Origin: Mercurialis annua
Taxonomy: Eukaryota > Streptophyta > Magnoliopsida > Malpighiales > Euphorbiaceae
DNA length: 64,000 nt
Direction of reading: 5' to 3'
Assembly (NCBI RefSeq): GCF_937616625.2
Contig: NC_065577.1
Coordinates: forward strand, 7,481,001-7,545,000
Numbering within the stretch: position 1 is the stretch's first letter; the number at the start of each line of letters is the position of its first letter. This document shows, piece after piece, positions 45,801-54,482 of this stretch. The notes below the pieces were generated by a model. It ran no database searches and had not been told where the DNA came from. It saw only the letters and a list, made by a program, of their open reading frames with translations. The translations under genes were made by a program, and so were the position numbers.

Positions 45801-46854
45801 CTCATATTCATCAAAAGAAAAAAGAAAAAAAAACTTACTCATAACAGCTAACTAATAGGCATTGACAACAGTAGGAAGTCGCATGCCACATTTATATTTT
45901 ATTTCTGTTAGATCCAACCATCAAACATGAACAGTCCTAGATACTTGGATCAAAATGTCAATGCTTCATAGTCATACAGTCACACTGTTGGTATTTCTTC
46001 TGACCGTGGTTGGCTCTGACTCTTTATTTTCATGACTTATCACGGTACTATATATTTGGCCAAGACTTGTTGCGCCACCCATTGTTGGCTCTTGTTATTT
46101 TAAGGAAATGAATCTAAAGCCACTAGTGTTAAACCACCACACATAATAATTTGGTGGTTTTAACTTTAGTATTCTAGTTAGAGCTTCAGCTTGGGCTTTT
46201 ATTTTTCAGTACTTCACTTTCCCTTAATTGTATGATCATGTTACTTTGGCCGTAACATGATGCATTACAACTTTTTTGTTAAGAGCTGTAACAAAACATA
46301 TGTCCTGTCAGGCTTTAAGGTCGCAAAATCATTGTTTATTTTTTGGCTGTTTGAGTGGTTAAGACTGTAATTTCGAGAAGCAGGTAAATAGTTGGTTTGC
46401 ATGAAAGTAGGTTTACTAGAACCAATGCGTTTATTCTTTTAACAATAAGTTCAATTGATTAATCCAGAAAAGTTGTAAAGATTCTTTTTAACCTATATTA
46501 TATCCCAATCTGCATGAATATTTCGTTTATCTTTTCTTTTTCACTTATATAGAGAGAAGCTGTATCTACATCACATTGTTCTCAACCCAACACAATTGAG
46601 TATGACATGGCTTTGGAATGGTGCTTAAAACAAGAACAAACAAAGCTAGAATGGAAGAAATTGTACCAGGTTTGAAATTTGTGCTCCTAATTTCTTATAT
46701 TATCTTTCATCAATATTAATGCGTGCCTAGTTTTTATGAATCTTAATTTGTGTTCCGCTCATCAAGAATTATGCTGGAAATGTTGTTTTTTTTCCTTTCT
46801 TAGCGACATGGAAAAGAGTTGTCAAAACTCAAGGTTGCTATGAAGTCGAGATGA
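33853..46854 (+). CDS. ASI1: BAH-RRM protein ASI1/IBM2/SG1 homologue, 794 residues
   Basis: Ten coding exons in continuous phase: 33853-34197, 37463-37631, 37754-39057, 39185-39211, 39322-39414, 39670-39748, 40836-40926, 42710-42818, 46553-46669, 46804-46854 (TGA). Residues ~25-170 form the BAH domain (KKKDVQFYESFTYDGVEYAL, VKILWFFRPCEI, NELFLASG, FDVGRKMILDKIDDKIA). 173-606 is a charged, repeat-bearing linker. ~627-715 is an RRM with RNP2-like VVLLQNL and RNP1-like GQGFAIFKT. After it come PSTFFGHMSFDK, QMQREM and YDMALEWCL, hallmarks of ASI1. In Arabidopsis this nuclear protein binds heterochromatic introns and RNA, with EDM2 and AIPP1, and promotes full-length transcripts over proximal polyadenylation. 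Introns 2, 6, 7 and 8 (3.3, 1.1, 1.8, 3.7 kb) carry transposons. A 27-nt microexon (39185-39211) is present. No disabling mutation seen. Confidence 0.92.
35160..35624. mobile_element. hAT-like inverted-repeat element in ASI1 intron 2
   Basis: The left end CTAGGGGTGTAAACTAG and right end TAGTTTACACTCGTAG are inverted repeats of the (C)AGGGGTGTAAAC type common in plant hAT MITEs. Internal GAGCTTGA/TCGAGCT words occur in both orientations. An exact target duplication was not found (TTCTA is present on both sides). Confidence 0.5.
35690..36260 (+). pseudogene. LINE/RTE-like reverse transcriptase C-terminal remnant
   Basis: Broken frames retain the order found at the end of plant non-LTR retroelement polymerases: SKYLGLNIQDD, then LCDCTILTIFKGKLY, then PAMMYGCGY, then YKMRV. 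These resemble KYLGS.IQ.DG, LCD...P.KLKGKFYR, RPA.LYG.ECW and EMRMLRW. Many stops and frameshifts are present. It is in the sense orientation within ASI1 intron 2. Confidence 0.6.
38231..38662 (+). repeat. 216-bp (72-residue) in-frame tandem duplication in ASI1 exon 3
   Basis: Two adjacent units, 38231-38446 and 38447-38662, encode nearly identical 72-residue segments beginning SQTVTAFEDKSK and ending GKVGKVPAPA/D. They differ at only a few codons (such as ANENL against DNENL, QDVSN against QEVSN). A third, older and divergent unit (KTIAVVEKSRPQLIKES ... LPGESSREACND) follows at about 38845-39010, preceded by the repeated block KIVQKLVxDSxCxDAK. The antisense ORF 38194-38667 is a shadow. Confidence 0.95.
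39859..40746. mobile_element. hAT-like element in ASI1 intron 6, TSD about CTTGACA(A/T)
   Basis: Left TAGGGTTATGTGTCGGGTTG and right TTTGTTTGCACACCCTG are rough inverted repeats (hAT-like CAGGGTGTG). Flanks CTTGACAA (39851-39858) and CTTGACAT (40747-40754) agree at 7 of 8. Within it, 40100-40450 looks like part of another non-coding repeat (AAATTCCAACGTTTCATATTT ... CATTCCTTGTAAAC). Confidence 0.6.
41398..41747. mobile_element. Terminal-repeat element in ASI1 intron 7, about 350 bp
   Basis: Left GTAGTTACTAGATTCGC and right GCAAATCTAGTAACTA are inverted repeats. The flanks GTCCTTAAC (41389-41397) and GTCCTAAAC (41748-41756) agree at 8 of 9, suggesting a Mutator-type insertion. Overlapping ORFs at 41532-41806 are not genes. 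Confidence 0.6.
41870..42400 (+). pseudogene. L1-type LINE endonuclease remnant in ASI1 intron 7
   Basis: The strongest trace is VVLGDFNDYDDHL at about 42025-42068, matching the WVVLGDFN signature of L1 endonucleases. It is followed by broken frames to about 42400. It sits between an upstream MITE and the RRM-coding exon 42710-42818. Confidence 0.5.
42850..43085. mobile_element. Truncated foldback in ASI1 intron 8
   Basis: The right arm (AAAATTAAAAGTTCGTGTTAAATTTGCAAAACA ... GCTATTAAGCC) and the central ATGCTGATGTGG/CCGG pairing match the family of 28714-29039. Most of the left arm is missing. Confidence 0.7.
43128..43439. mobile_element. Foldback, 312 bp, 10-bp TSD CAAGATATTT
   Basis: Termini GACTTAAGTGGCAATTTGAC and AATTTCCACTTAAGTC with perfect CAAGATATTT at 43118-43127 and 43440-43449. 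Second member of the GACTTAAGT family in this window. In ASI1 intron 8. Confidence 0.93.
43492..43652. mobile_element. Small MITE with GTGTCTGTGT ends in ASI1 intron 8
   Basis: Left AGCACAGACACGAGTATGG and right AAGTGTCTGTGTTACC are inverted repeats around GACACG/CGTGTCC words. A relative lies at about 54078-54212 upstream of the NLR gene, and a fragment at 36420-36530. No firm target duplication. Confidence 0.55.
43950..44261. mobile_element. Foldback, 312 bp, TSD GATCAATTAA/GATAAATTAA
   Basis: Termini GACTTAAGTAGCAATTTGCC and ATTGCCACTTAAGTC. Flanks agree at 9 of 10. Third member of the GACTTAAGT family. In ASI1 intron 8. Confidence 0.88.
44315..44570. repeat. 148-bp tandem duplication in ASI1 intron 8
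   Basis: The segment starting GAGAAATGATTTGATATTTAT at 44315 recurs at 44463 as GAGAAATGGTTTGATATTTAT, including TAATAGGCCTAAAGACTATTT. Copies are diverged. The ORF spanning them is not genic. Confidence 0.85.
44982..45590. mobile_element. Stowaway MITE carrying a nested foldback, in ASI1 intron 8
   Basis: Termini CTCCCTCTGTCTCAAATTAG and ACTTGGGACAGAGAGAG with TA at 44980-44981 and 45591-45592. Without the foldback and its duplicated site it would be about 263 bp, a usual Stowaway size. Confidence 0.88.
45173..45508. mobile_element. Foldback, 336 bp, 10-bp TSD GTATTTTTTT, nested in Stowaway
   Basis: Termini GGCTTAAATGCACCAAAAATC and GATTTTTAGTGCATTTAAGCC, perfect GTATTTTTTT at 45163-45172 and 45509-45518. 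The core has four ~21-bp units containing TTTTACATCCAAACGGTGCC (about 45311-45390). Confidence 0.92.
45600..46552 (+). other. Remainder of ASI1 intron 8
   Basis: No further element or coding sequence was recognised. It ends at the acceptor CACTTATATAG before the exon starting REAVSTSHC. Confidence 0.5.
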
Positions 46855-47740
46855 GATGAAAAGAATGTCTTGTTCTTCTTGGTAAGTGTTTTAAATACAA
46901 TAGCTGTATTTTCTCTAGTTTTTCTCTTAATATTTGGAATAAAATACCTTTAAATGCTTTGGAAATAGGATAGCATGCAATTCTCGAATGATTTGATATT
47001 TTTTAGTTTGGCATACTAATCTGAGTTTTTAGAGATTTAAATGCGTATTTTCATGTTTGTAGTAACTAAAGTTTTAGATAAAATAACATATATGTATAAT
47101 TCTTAAAACACTATCAATGTTGCTTAGTTATTTCAGATTTCAATTTGGAATTGGGATCTTGGATTTAAATGTCCATTATTGTTCGTTTTCCGTTTCCAAG
47201 CTCTTGTTTTCCTCTAATGTTGCTCTACCATTTATGGTCCCCTATTGAATATTGATAGGCTAGTTCCTCTTTCATGGCATCATAAACTTTATCAGGAAAT
47301 GATTCCTTAAAGATATATTTGGGTCAAGGTTAATCAAGCACCACAACTTACAGTTGGAAGCCGGTGATGGTGGATTTTGGCATTTGACAAAACGGAACCT
47401 CGGAAGTTCTTAAATTTTGACGATTTCTTCTGCGGAAAAGGAAGTCCTTTTAATGTACCTGATGCGGTGGTTTTGTTGGGTACATTTAGTCAATTGTCTG
47501 TGAACGACGTCTCTTTATTTATTTTTCTGTGTTGCCTCCTTGATGGTAACAGATGTGTAAAGTATATTAAATGAAACTCATCGCGATGACGATGCTTTTT
47601 CTTGGCTCAAGAAAAGATGTCTAATCTTACAGCAATGTTCATTACGGCGTGGAAGTATGAAGCTGCAGGTATCGTTTTGTTCCTATTATTTTTCTAAATT
47701 CAGAGTTTAGTTTCTTAAAATTTGATGTTAGCTGACAACT
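46855..47740 (+). other. Downstream of ASI1: probable 3' UTR and unassigned sequence
   Basis: After the TGA the sequence AAGAATGTCTTGTTCTTCTTG leads to a possible donor (GTAAGTG at 46881), so the 3' UTR may be spliced. A 65-codon frame at 47377-47574 (MAFDKTEPRKFLNFDDFFCG...) has no family I know and is not called a gene. Confidence 0.35.
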
Positions 47741-47859
47741 TTGGTTACCTTAAGGCGAAAGTTGATGCTGACCTTTGTGTATCCTAGGAGACAACAAACA
47801 CAAACAGTTCCTAGTTTGTTTTGAAGCAAAAATTTCAACTTTTTGGTTGAAAGGGTGAT

Positions 47860-48151
47860 GGTTTGGTTTTGTGGTCTATTTAGGACATCATCATTGTCGT
47901 CGTGAGAAGCCTCATCACCATCATTAGTTTCCACCTTCTCCATTCCCTCATAATCCTTTCTAACGCCTCAAACCGAGCAAGAGCTGCCTAAAAAGTATTT
48001 AGCAAAAAATTATTTAAAAGAAGAGAGATTACTAAGAGCTGCTGATTTTCATAAGATGAAAAGTGCACAGCATAGACACCTGAGTTTGATTATCATTGCT
48101 AGCCAAAGCAGCCGACATTTTGGTAACATGTTTACGCGTTCGGCTTGACAT
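47860..48151 (-). pseudogene. SWC6/SEF (ZNHIT1-like) N-terminal fragment, frameshifted
   Basis: Two minus-strand exons. 48151-48080 encodes MSSRTRKHVTKMSAALASND up to NQTQ. The next starts at 47987 (AALARFEALE). The family start in SWR1-complex subunit 6 is RTRK..TKM.AAL..NDN.TQAA.AR.EALE, a strong match with a GT/AG junction at the same place. After EALE the frame is lost by an apparent 1-bp deletion. One base over, DYEGMEKVETNDGDEASHDD continues the acidic segment. The QKKQ..GSKRKTRQ linker and the C-terminal HIT zinc finger are not found downstream, so it is a truncated pseudogene. SWC6 in its complete form helps deposit H2A.Z. Confidence 0.72.
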
Positions 48152-48204
48152 TTGCCGATTTAGTAAAAGAATACACACCAGTGAAAATTCGAGTGGAAAC
48201 GAAT

Positions 48205-48650
48205 TCTATTAGGTGCAAAATTAATACCTTGAAATTAAAGATTGCAGATTTTAATTGAAATATGCAAATCAGATGCAAAATTATAATTTCAAATTAAAGA
48301 TTGCAACTTTTAAATGAAATATTCAATATTGAACATACCCGGGTTTTTGATATTTGAGGCACCCAAATTTCCATTGTTGTGCCTCATTTGGAATTAATTC
48401 CAAGAGTGCCTGGACCTACATGTTTCGCATTATAGGAATGCGGAACCCCACATGTTCCGCATTTTTAGAATGCGGAACATGTGGGTCCAGGCACTCTTTC
48501 GGAATTATTTCCGAAAGAGGCACTGATCCGGAAATTTGGGTGCCTCTGAGGCACCCAAATATCAAAAACCCAACATACCCTACTCCTATCAGATGCAAAA
48601 TTAAACTTTGAAAATAAAGATTGCAACTTTTTAATGAATTATACATCTCT
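48205..48650. repeat. Degenerate ~60-bp repeats split by a foldback
   Basis: Units containing ATGCAAAATTAAxxxTTGAAATTAAAG and ATTGCAACTTTTAATGAAAT occur at about 48212, 48270 and 48592. The foldback 48341-48571 lies within this array, upstream (minus strand) of the SWC6 fragment. Confidence 0.65.
48341..48571. mobile_element. Foldback, 231 bp, 9-bp TSD AACATACCC
   Basis: Termini GGGTTTTTGATATTTG and CAAATATCAAAAACCC with perfect AACATACCC at 48332-48340 and 48572-48580. The centre is a strong palindrome with GTGCCTGGACC and GGTCCAGGCAC, and ATGCGGAAC motifs. Both ORFs here are arm shadows. Confidence 0.92.
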
Positions 48651-48651
48651 T

Positions 48652-49371
48652 AATCCAAGTTTACCAAACCAGAGTATTAGATTGAGAAGACAGTGAATTG
48701 TCAATGTCAAATAAAACATACCCTTCTCTTATTATTTGATCATTTTTGGGAGACAAATTATACAAAATTCATAAGTAGACAAAAACTTTATCAAGCCTAA
48801 TATACAAAATAGAAGTACTCCATAGACTAGTGAAGCTGATCAAGTCAAACCTGAGTTAATTAGTGGAAGCAAAATGATCCAGAAACTGCAGAATTATACA
48901 AATTTTCCTCCTAAAAAGGACTGAAAATATTTAAGAGTGATCCATGAAGAAATGAAGTGGTGTGTTCAGTATTGTAACATGAGAATTCAAAAGAGTCTGA
49001 TTGAATGTTATGTTGCAAGCTGATAAGAAGGTGAGTTGAAGATTGGTGATAATTTAAATTTTAGGGTTAGGGGTTATCGCTGCTCCTAATGGGTAACAAA
49101 AATGGTTTAATTCCGCTTAATTCCGCGAAAGGCACCCCAAATTTTTCTCGTCGCTGACCCTTCTTTTTATCTGTACGTATAAAAACCTAGTTTCGCTTCA
49201 CATGTTTCGCACTTGACTCGTAATTTGACCCGCTCAATCATGATTTTTTTTAATCCGTACTAGTTCAATTGTGATCTTCCATGATTAAAGTAAAAATGAA
49301 ACAAATTATGAATGTAGTACTCAGGTTAACACATTGTATATGTTTGTATATTTTAAAAATAATACAATTAT
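48652..49371. other. Unassigned, possibly ancestral promoter/5' UTR side of the SWC6 fragment
   Basis: No coding sequence. 49080-49215 is less AT-rich (TTCCGCGAAAGGCACCCC, TATAAAAACC) and may be the old promoter of the minus-strand pseudogene or another gene relic. Confidence 0.3.
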
Positions 49372-50665
49372 AAAAAGGCTTAATCACTAAAAAATACCAA
49401 ACCTATACGTCTTGTGTCAATTATAGCCAAACCTTTAAAAATCACCAGATTTAGCCAAACCTTATATGTTCTGTTTCTTTTTTAACCATTTTTTAATCGG
49501 ATCGGTTTTTCTGACACCTTGTCGTCCACGTCACCGCCAACTAAGCAATTGGCTGGCATGGCAGCTGAAATATTTAAATAAGGTTTGGCTATAACTAACA
49601 CAAAATGCATAGTTTTGGTATTTTTTTGTGAATAAAACTAATTTTAAAATTAAATAATTAAATGATTAATTATATTATAATAAAATTGAAATATATTTAA
49701 TAAATAATATTTTATTTAACGCTAATTAAAATTAATCTATTTTTTACTAAATTTAATTAATTCTAATAAATTATTTTTACATATTTGATGGATATATAAT
49801 TAATTTAAATTCTATAAAAAACAAAAAATGTCATATTCATCTTAAAATTTATTTATTTTTAAGTTTCAGTCGTCGGTTCGTTGACACCGCCGCTGTTTGA
49901 GACCCAATTGCTCGTCTGACAGTAATATACACACCAAGCATACGACAGTGTTCATAATTCAACTATACACACATAAACATAAAAATAATCACTTAATAGA
50001 CTGCTTATTTAAAGGACGAATGTAATTTTTTTCTCATTTTTTTCTTTAAAAAGTGAAGCTCATTGTGGTGTAATCAATATATATCATGATGTTTATAAGT
50101 ATAAACGCATATGTTATTTTACTCGGCATAGCCAAAAACTTACCTTAATTTACACATAACTATTTTATTTATTACCTAAATTCAGTCATAATAAGATCTC
50201 AACAACATTAAAAATAATAAATCAAGTTCAAAATCATCATGAACATTAAACGCTTTCACCAAATTTAATTCAACATTAATTATTAAGTAATACATTAATT
50301 CATTTTTTTAATTACATATTCATTAAAATATATTATAATATAAATTTATTAGATTTAATTAAGTTTAATAAAAAAATTAAAATTAGTTTTAATTAGTATT
50401 AAATAGGATATATATAAATTTTATAAATGATAATTAATTTACTAATTATTAAATTTAAAAATTGGTTTGAATTTAAAATTAGGTTTATTCACCTAAAAAT
50501 ACCAAACCTATTTCTTTTGTGTCAGTTATAACCAAACCTTATTTAAATATTTCAGCTGCCATGCCAGCCAATTGCTTAGTTGGCGGTGACGTGGACGACA
50601 TGGTGTCAGAAAAACCGGTTCGATTCAAAAATGGCTATAAAAGAAACAGAACATATAAGGCCCTC
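49372..50665. mobile_element. Large inverted-repeat element with ~350-400-bp arms
   Basis: 49460-49800 (CTTATATGTTCTGTTTC ... ACACCTTGTCGTCCACGTCACC ... AATTGGCTGGCATGGCAGCTG) is the inverse of 50330-50665 (CAGCTGCCATGCCAGCCAATT ... GACGTGGACGACATGGTG ... GAAACAGAACATATAAGG). The loop of about 500 bp has no gene. The left end extends about 90 bp further than the right, which is cut at 50665 by another repeat. Related to the GGCTTAAT... foldbacks. Confidence 0.75.
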
Positions 50666-51050
50666 CACGTATATCATAATTCATAGTTTGGTAGCTCTTA
50701 TTTGAAAATCAAGCGATTTGGTACCTCAGTTTTAATTTTACAAACACTTACAACCTTTTACTAAATATAGGTATCAAATCGTTTGAAAATGAGGTATTAA
50801 ATCGTTAATATAATTGAAATCGTTAATATAATTGAAAGTGGGATATCAAATCGTTAACATAATTGAAAGCGAGGTACCAAATCGTTAACATAATTGAAAG
50901 CGAAGTACCAAATCGTTTGAAAGTGAATACTAAATTATTAAAGGAACTAACGGAAGCCCCTATTGTTGACGGAATTGAAAGTGAGGTACCAAATTGTTTG
51001 ATTTTCAAATAAAAGATATCAAACTGTAAATTATGACAAATGTGAGGGGG
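50666..51050. mobile_element. Foldback with internal 32-bp tandem units
   Basis: Left CCCTCCACGTATATCATAATT ... TTTGAAAATCAAGCGATTTGG is the inverse of right CAAATTGTTTGATTTTCAAAT ... AATTATGACAAATGTGAGGG. Between about 50808 and 50925, units containing ATAATTGAAAGCGAGGTACC and AAATCGTTAAC repeat three to four times. Confidence 0.75.
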
Positions 51051-51114
51051 CTTAGAGTAATTTTCTCATTTAATAATTATATCAAATAATAGCTAAATTA
51101 GTATTAAGGATATA

Positions 51115-51680
51115 TAAGCCGCGATGGATCTGTTCCAAGAACAGATCCGCGCAGATCTGTTCTTGCAATAGATCCGCGATGATAGATCCGCACGGATCTG
51201 TTCTTGCAACAGATCCACCATGGATCTATTTCAAGAACAGATCCAAAGGTTTGATGACCGGAAAATTTTCCGGTCATCTTTCACTCGGAGAAGATGACCG
51301 GAAAATTTTTCGGCGGTGGTGGGTGGCGGCGGTAGTTGGGTGGGGTTGGTGGTTGGGTTGGTTTTTATGGTTAATCAAATGGTTTAGGTTAGATTGAGTT
51401 GATTTGTTTTTTTTTTTGTCTTTTTCTAAATTAAATTAGGGGTATTTTGGGTGTTTGAATTTTTTAAGGTATTTTGCTGACATGGCAGATGACGTGACAG
51501 TGTCAGATATTTTTTTTAAGAATGTCAGGTTACCAGAAAAGACGTCGTCAGGGTATTTTGGTCATATTTAGGGCTTAGGGGGGGTTTAGTGAGCGTCGAC
51601 ACAAAGTTTAGAGGGTTTAGCGCCCGTTTTTAAATATCAAGGGGTTTAGCGCCCGTAGCCTTAAAGATCAGAGGCCATGG
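51115..51680. mobile_element. Foldback arm with palindromic GATCTGTTCTT core
   Basis: 51118-51245 is a set of short palindromes (GGATCTGTTCCAAGAACAGATCC and variants), followed by a GACCGGAAAATTTTCCGGTC inverted pair. 51480-51680 resembles a foldback right arm (CATGGCAGATGACGTG ... GGGTTTAGCGCCCGT twice). No left arm with matching ends was found. The 51179-51397 ORF is a product of the core. Confidence 0.6.
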
Positions 51681-52165
51681 GTGATTATTAGCCCTAGAGT
51701 TCGGATGTTGACGTGAAGTTGTTTCAACGTTTTATATTTATGATATGATATTTTGGATTCAATATTTTGGACCCGAGCATATGGTATGTTTATGTTTTGA
51801 GATAAGAGTCAGAATCTTGGTTGCCTCTGAGAGTCGTGGTTTGAGAATCTTGTTTGACGAATTGTTAATGCCATGTTGGTATAAGGTTGGAATCTCCATT
51901 TGCCCCCGAACAACTGAATGTATGTTTTTGCTTGACTATTTATTTGTCTTTTTTAGACTTGTTACAGATTCAGGAGAAATCACTCCCGTTTCCAAGCGCC
52001 GGTTGCAATGCCGTAAAATCGGATCATGACATTGTTAAATCGATAAAATTAGTAAACCAAGTATAAGAGTTAATTATTGTCCATAAACCCGAATCTTTTG
52101 ATCCGATGCACAACGTCTTATGCATATATAAGCAAGTGGGGCGTTTATTTAGTGTAAAAGGTATT
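51681..52165. other. Intergenic, unassigned
   Basis: A 94-codon frame (51745-52029) matches nothing I know. No gene is called. Confidence 0.35.
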
Positions 52166-52375
52166 CATAGCCTAACTAGGTAGCGATTCCACTTCGAATA
52201 ATTATACAACGTAACGGTTGCGCCACGTCATTCGTGCAACAAACCAATGAGGCGTTAGCCATGTGCAAATGTTTAATAATAAAAAAATAAGTAATAAATA
52301 AAAATTCTTTATCGCAAATGATTATTGGCTTGTTGTAAAAATGACGTGGCACATCCGTTGTGTGAGATTCTAGTT
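52166..52375. mobile_element. MITE-like inverted repeat, about 200 bp
   Basis: ACAACGTAACGGTTGCGCCACGTCATT ... GCAACAAACCAAT is the inverse of ATTGGCTTGTTG ... AATGACGTGGCACATCCGTTGTGT. Arms of about 45 bp bound an A/T-rich centre. Confidence 0.7.
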
Positions 52376-52492
52376 AAAACCATAAAGGGTGCCATAAAGG
52401 GGAGCGAACCGGAGTCCCCCGCTGGGCACATCGCATGCGCGCACATCCCTTATACACCTCATAAAAAAAAATATGAAAAAAAGAAGGCTAAA

Positions 52493-53760
52493 AATACAAA
52501 AAAACTCTCATAGTTTACATGAAAGTATATCTAACCCCTTAACTAATTTTGGACACAAAAAAGCCCCTCTGTTTTCAAAATAAAATAATTAAACCCTGTA
52601 AATTTTTAAAATTATACAAATAAACCCTTCCGTTAACTATTGAAAGTTAAATTGATTATGTGGCGACTAGTACAATCAAATTTATTAGGAAAAAGGTTCA
52701 AAAAATTACCTTAAAAAACACAATAACTCTCAAATTAATCCTTCATTAGTCTTTTACTGATAGAAACTTTAAACTAGAGAGCTAAATCGATATTTTTTAT
52801 TTTTAATTAAACAATTTTTTAAAAAAAAAACGACCTCTAGCGAACAACCAACCCTACTCCGCGGCCAGCCGCCACCCTCACTCGCCCCTGGCTGCTAGAG
52901 ACCCACCGCTTTGTTGGAGATGAACCAAGCATCTGAGCTTCGTCTGAGGCGAAGAGCTTCTTTTGAGACAAAGCTCAGCGTTTGAGCTTCGTCTTAGACA
53001 AAGCAGAGGGTCTCTAGCGGCCAGTGGCGGGTAGGGGTAACGGGCTGAATGTAGAGGCTGTGGTTACGGAGGTGGTGGCTAAGACGGTGACTATGGAGGT
53101 GAGTGGAAGGAGGAGAGAAGTGTGGAAGAAGAAGAAAAAGTTTCACTCGCTAGAGAGAAACAAGAAAGATTAATAAACGCCAATAATTAGGTGAATTGAC
53201 ATTAAGTAGATAGAAAAGAAAACTCCGCTAGTCAGAGGTTGTTTTTTTTAAATACTATTTAATTAAAAAAAACAATCTCTGACTAGCAGAGTTTTTTAAA
53301 TATTTATTTTTTAAAATATTATTTAACTATCAACGAGTTGTAGTTCAAATGGTATAAATACTGGACAAAAAAGTGTTAAGGTCGTGGGTTCAATTTCTCC
53401 CACAAGCGCTCTCCCTCCCCAATTATAAAAAAATAATATATATTATTTAATTATTGGTGTTTAAAGAAAAAAGATGGTAAAAAAATGTTAAAAAAATTCA
53501 TAAATACAAAATCTATAAATATTTTAAATATTAAAGTTATTTTTAATCCATTTTTTTGTTAAGGTAATGAGAGACACACTAGCAATTAATGTTTGTTTAT
53601 AGCGATGATGGATGGAAGGGTTTACTTATTCTGTTTTTAAACAACAAGTGTTTAATTGTGTCAATAATTAGTTTAAGGGTTTATGTATTTTTACGAAAAC
53701 TACAAGGGTTGTTTTGTACCTTTTACCAAAGAAGAATAAAAATGAGTTTTTCTCCGTTTA
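52493..53760. mobile_element. Foldback with GC-rich core, host of a SINE
   Basis: Left arm text (AACTCTCATAGTTTACATGAA ... CCCCTTAACTAATTTTGGACAC) is a rough inverse of right text (TCAATAATTAGTTTAAGGGTT ... AAACTACAAGGGTTG). The core at 52840-53130 is GC-rich with GGTCTCTAGCGG pairing to CTGCTAGAGACC. A hairpin of about 33-bp arms lies at 53220-53296 (CTAGTCAGAGGTTGTTTTTT and its inverse). Confidence 0.55.
53331..53441 (+). mobile_element. tRNA-derived SINE, about 111 bp, 13-bp TSD
   Basis: An A-box-like GTAGTTCAAATGG and a B box GTGGGTTCAATTTC at tRNA spacing are followed by CACAAGCGC and a short A-rich tail. Flanks ATTATTTAACTAT (53318-53330) and ATTATTTAATTAT (53442-53454) agree at 12 of 13, a normal LINE-driven target duplication. 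Confidence 0.82.
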
Positions 53761-53777
53761 CTTGTCAAAAATGGTCA

Positions 53778-53850
53778 ATCTACCGGCAGTTGGTTAGAGT
53801 GGAAGACTGGAGTTGCCGGCCTAGGTTCAGTAATTGTTTCAAACTGCAGA
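53778..53850 (+). mobile_element. tRNA-like SINE fragment
   Basis: GGCAGTTGGTTAGAGTGG resembles an A box and CCTAGGTTCAGTAATTG a B box, at tRNA spacing. No tail or duplication is clear, and it could be a decayed tRNA pseudogene. Confidence 0.4.
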
Positions 53851-53854
53851 TTAA

Positions 53855-54482
53855 AAGGTATTTAAATTTTCTGTTTTGTTTTTGTGGGTGAAAGATATGT
53901 AAGCATGCTAGTTCATTTCTTACCAAAACTTATATGCAATTTTTTATCAACTCAATTCCGTTAATGGGGTTTTAGCTTTGTGAGTTATGAACTTCAAATT
54001 AGCAAGGAGTTTGCCTGGTGAGGTCATAAATTGTTGAGGTTCATAAATTTGCCTGGTGAAAGTGGAAAAATTGAAGCTTTATGTGTAGCGCGGACACGTA
54101 TGCCCTGTTTCAGAAACGGACACTTGGACATTTCGGATACGAAACTTCATTTTTACATAGAAACCTTAAAATAACACTGTTTAGCTGTGTCCGTGTCCTG
54201 TTTCCCATGCTACCTTTAGTAGCTTATTATTCATCATATTCTTAAGTAATGAAAGCAAGCACATGAATGAATTAGAATTATTGGGTCTAGAAAGATATTA
54301 ATATTTTTTTGCAGTTGTTTGAAGTAAACCTTGTCTGAAAATCAAATTAACCTGAATTCTCGTAACATCATCTACATCAGTTTGTTTTTTTTTTATGCAA
54401 AATGAACTTTTTTTATTCCAGATAACATTTTACGATTGAGACGAGAAATTGTTACACTTGTTTTCCCTTCCAGTGAATTGGA
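53855..54482. promoter_or_regulatory. Upstream region of the NLR gene, with a small MITE
   Basis: 54078-54212 is a MITE (GTAGCGCGGACACGTATG ... CGTGTCCTGTTTCCCATGCTAC) related to 43492-43652, flanked by CTTTATGT and CTTTAGTA. The remaining sequence up to the ATG shows no gene. TTTTCCCTTCCAG at 54464-54476 could be an acceptor of a 5'-UTR intron. Confidence 0.45.

Noticed and set aside
47377..47574. 65-codon ORF downstream of ASI1
   Set aside because: No homology recognised, no splice or repeat context. Possibly 3' UTR.
52340..52371. CTAGT near 52370 as a second Helitron end
   Set aside because: No hairpin precedes it and no TC start was found. The region is an inverted-repeat MITE.
52383..52460. 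SINE or tRNA on the minus strand (GGACTCCGGTTCGCTCC)
   Set aside because: A B-box-like word exists but no A box at correct spacing and no tail.
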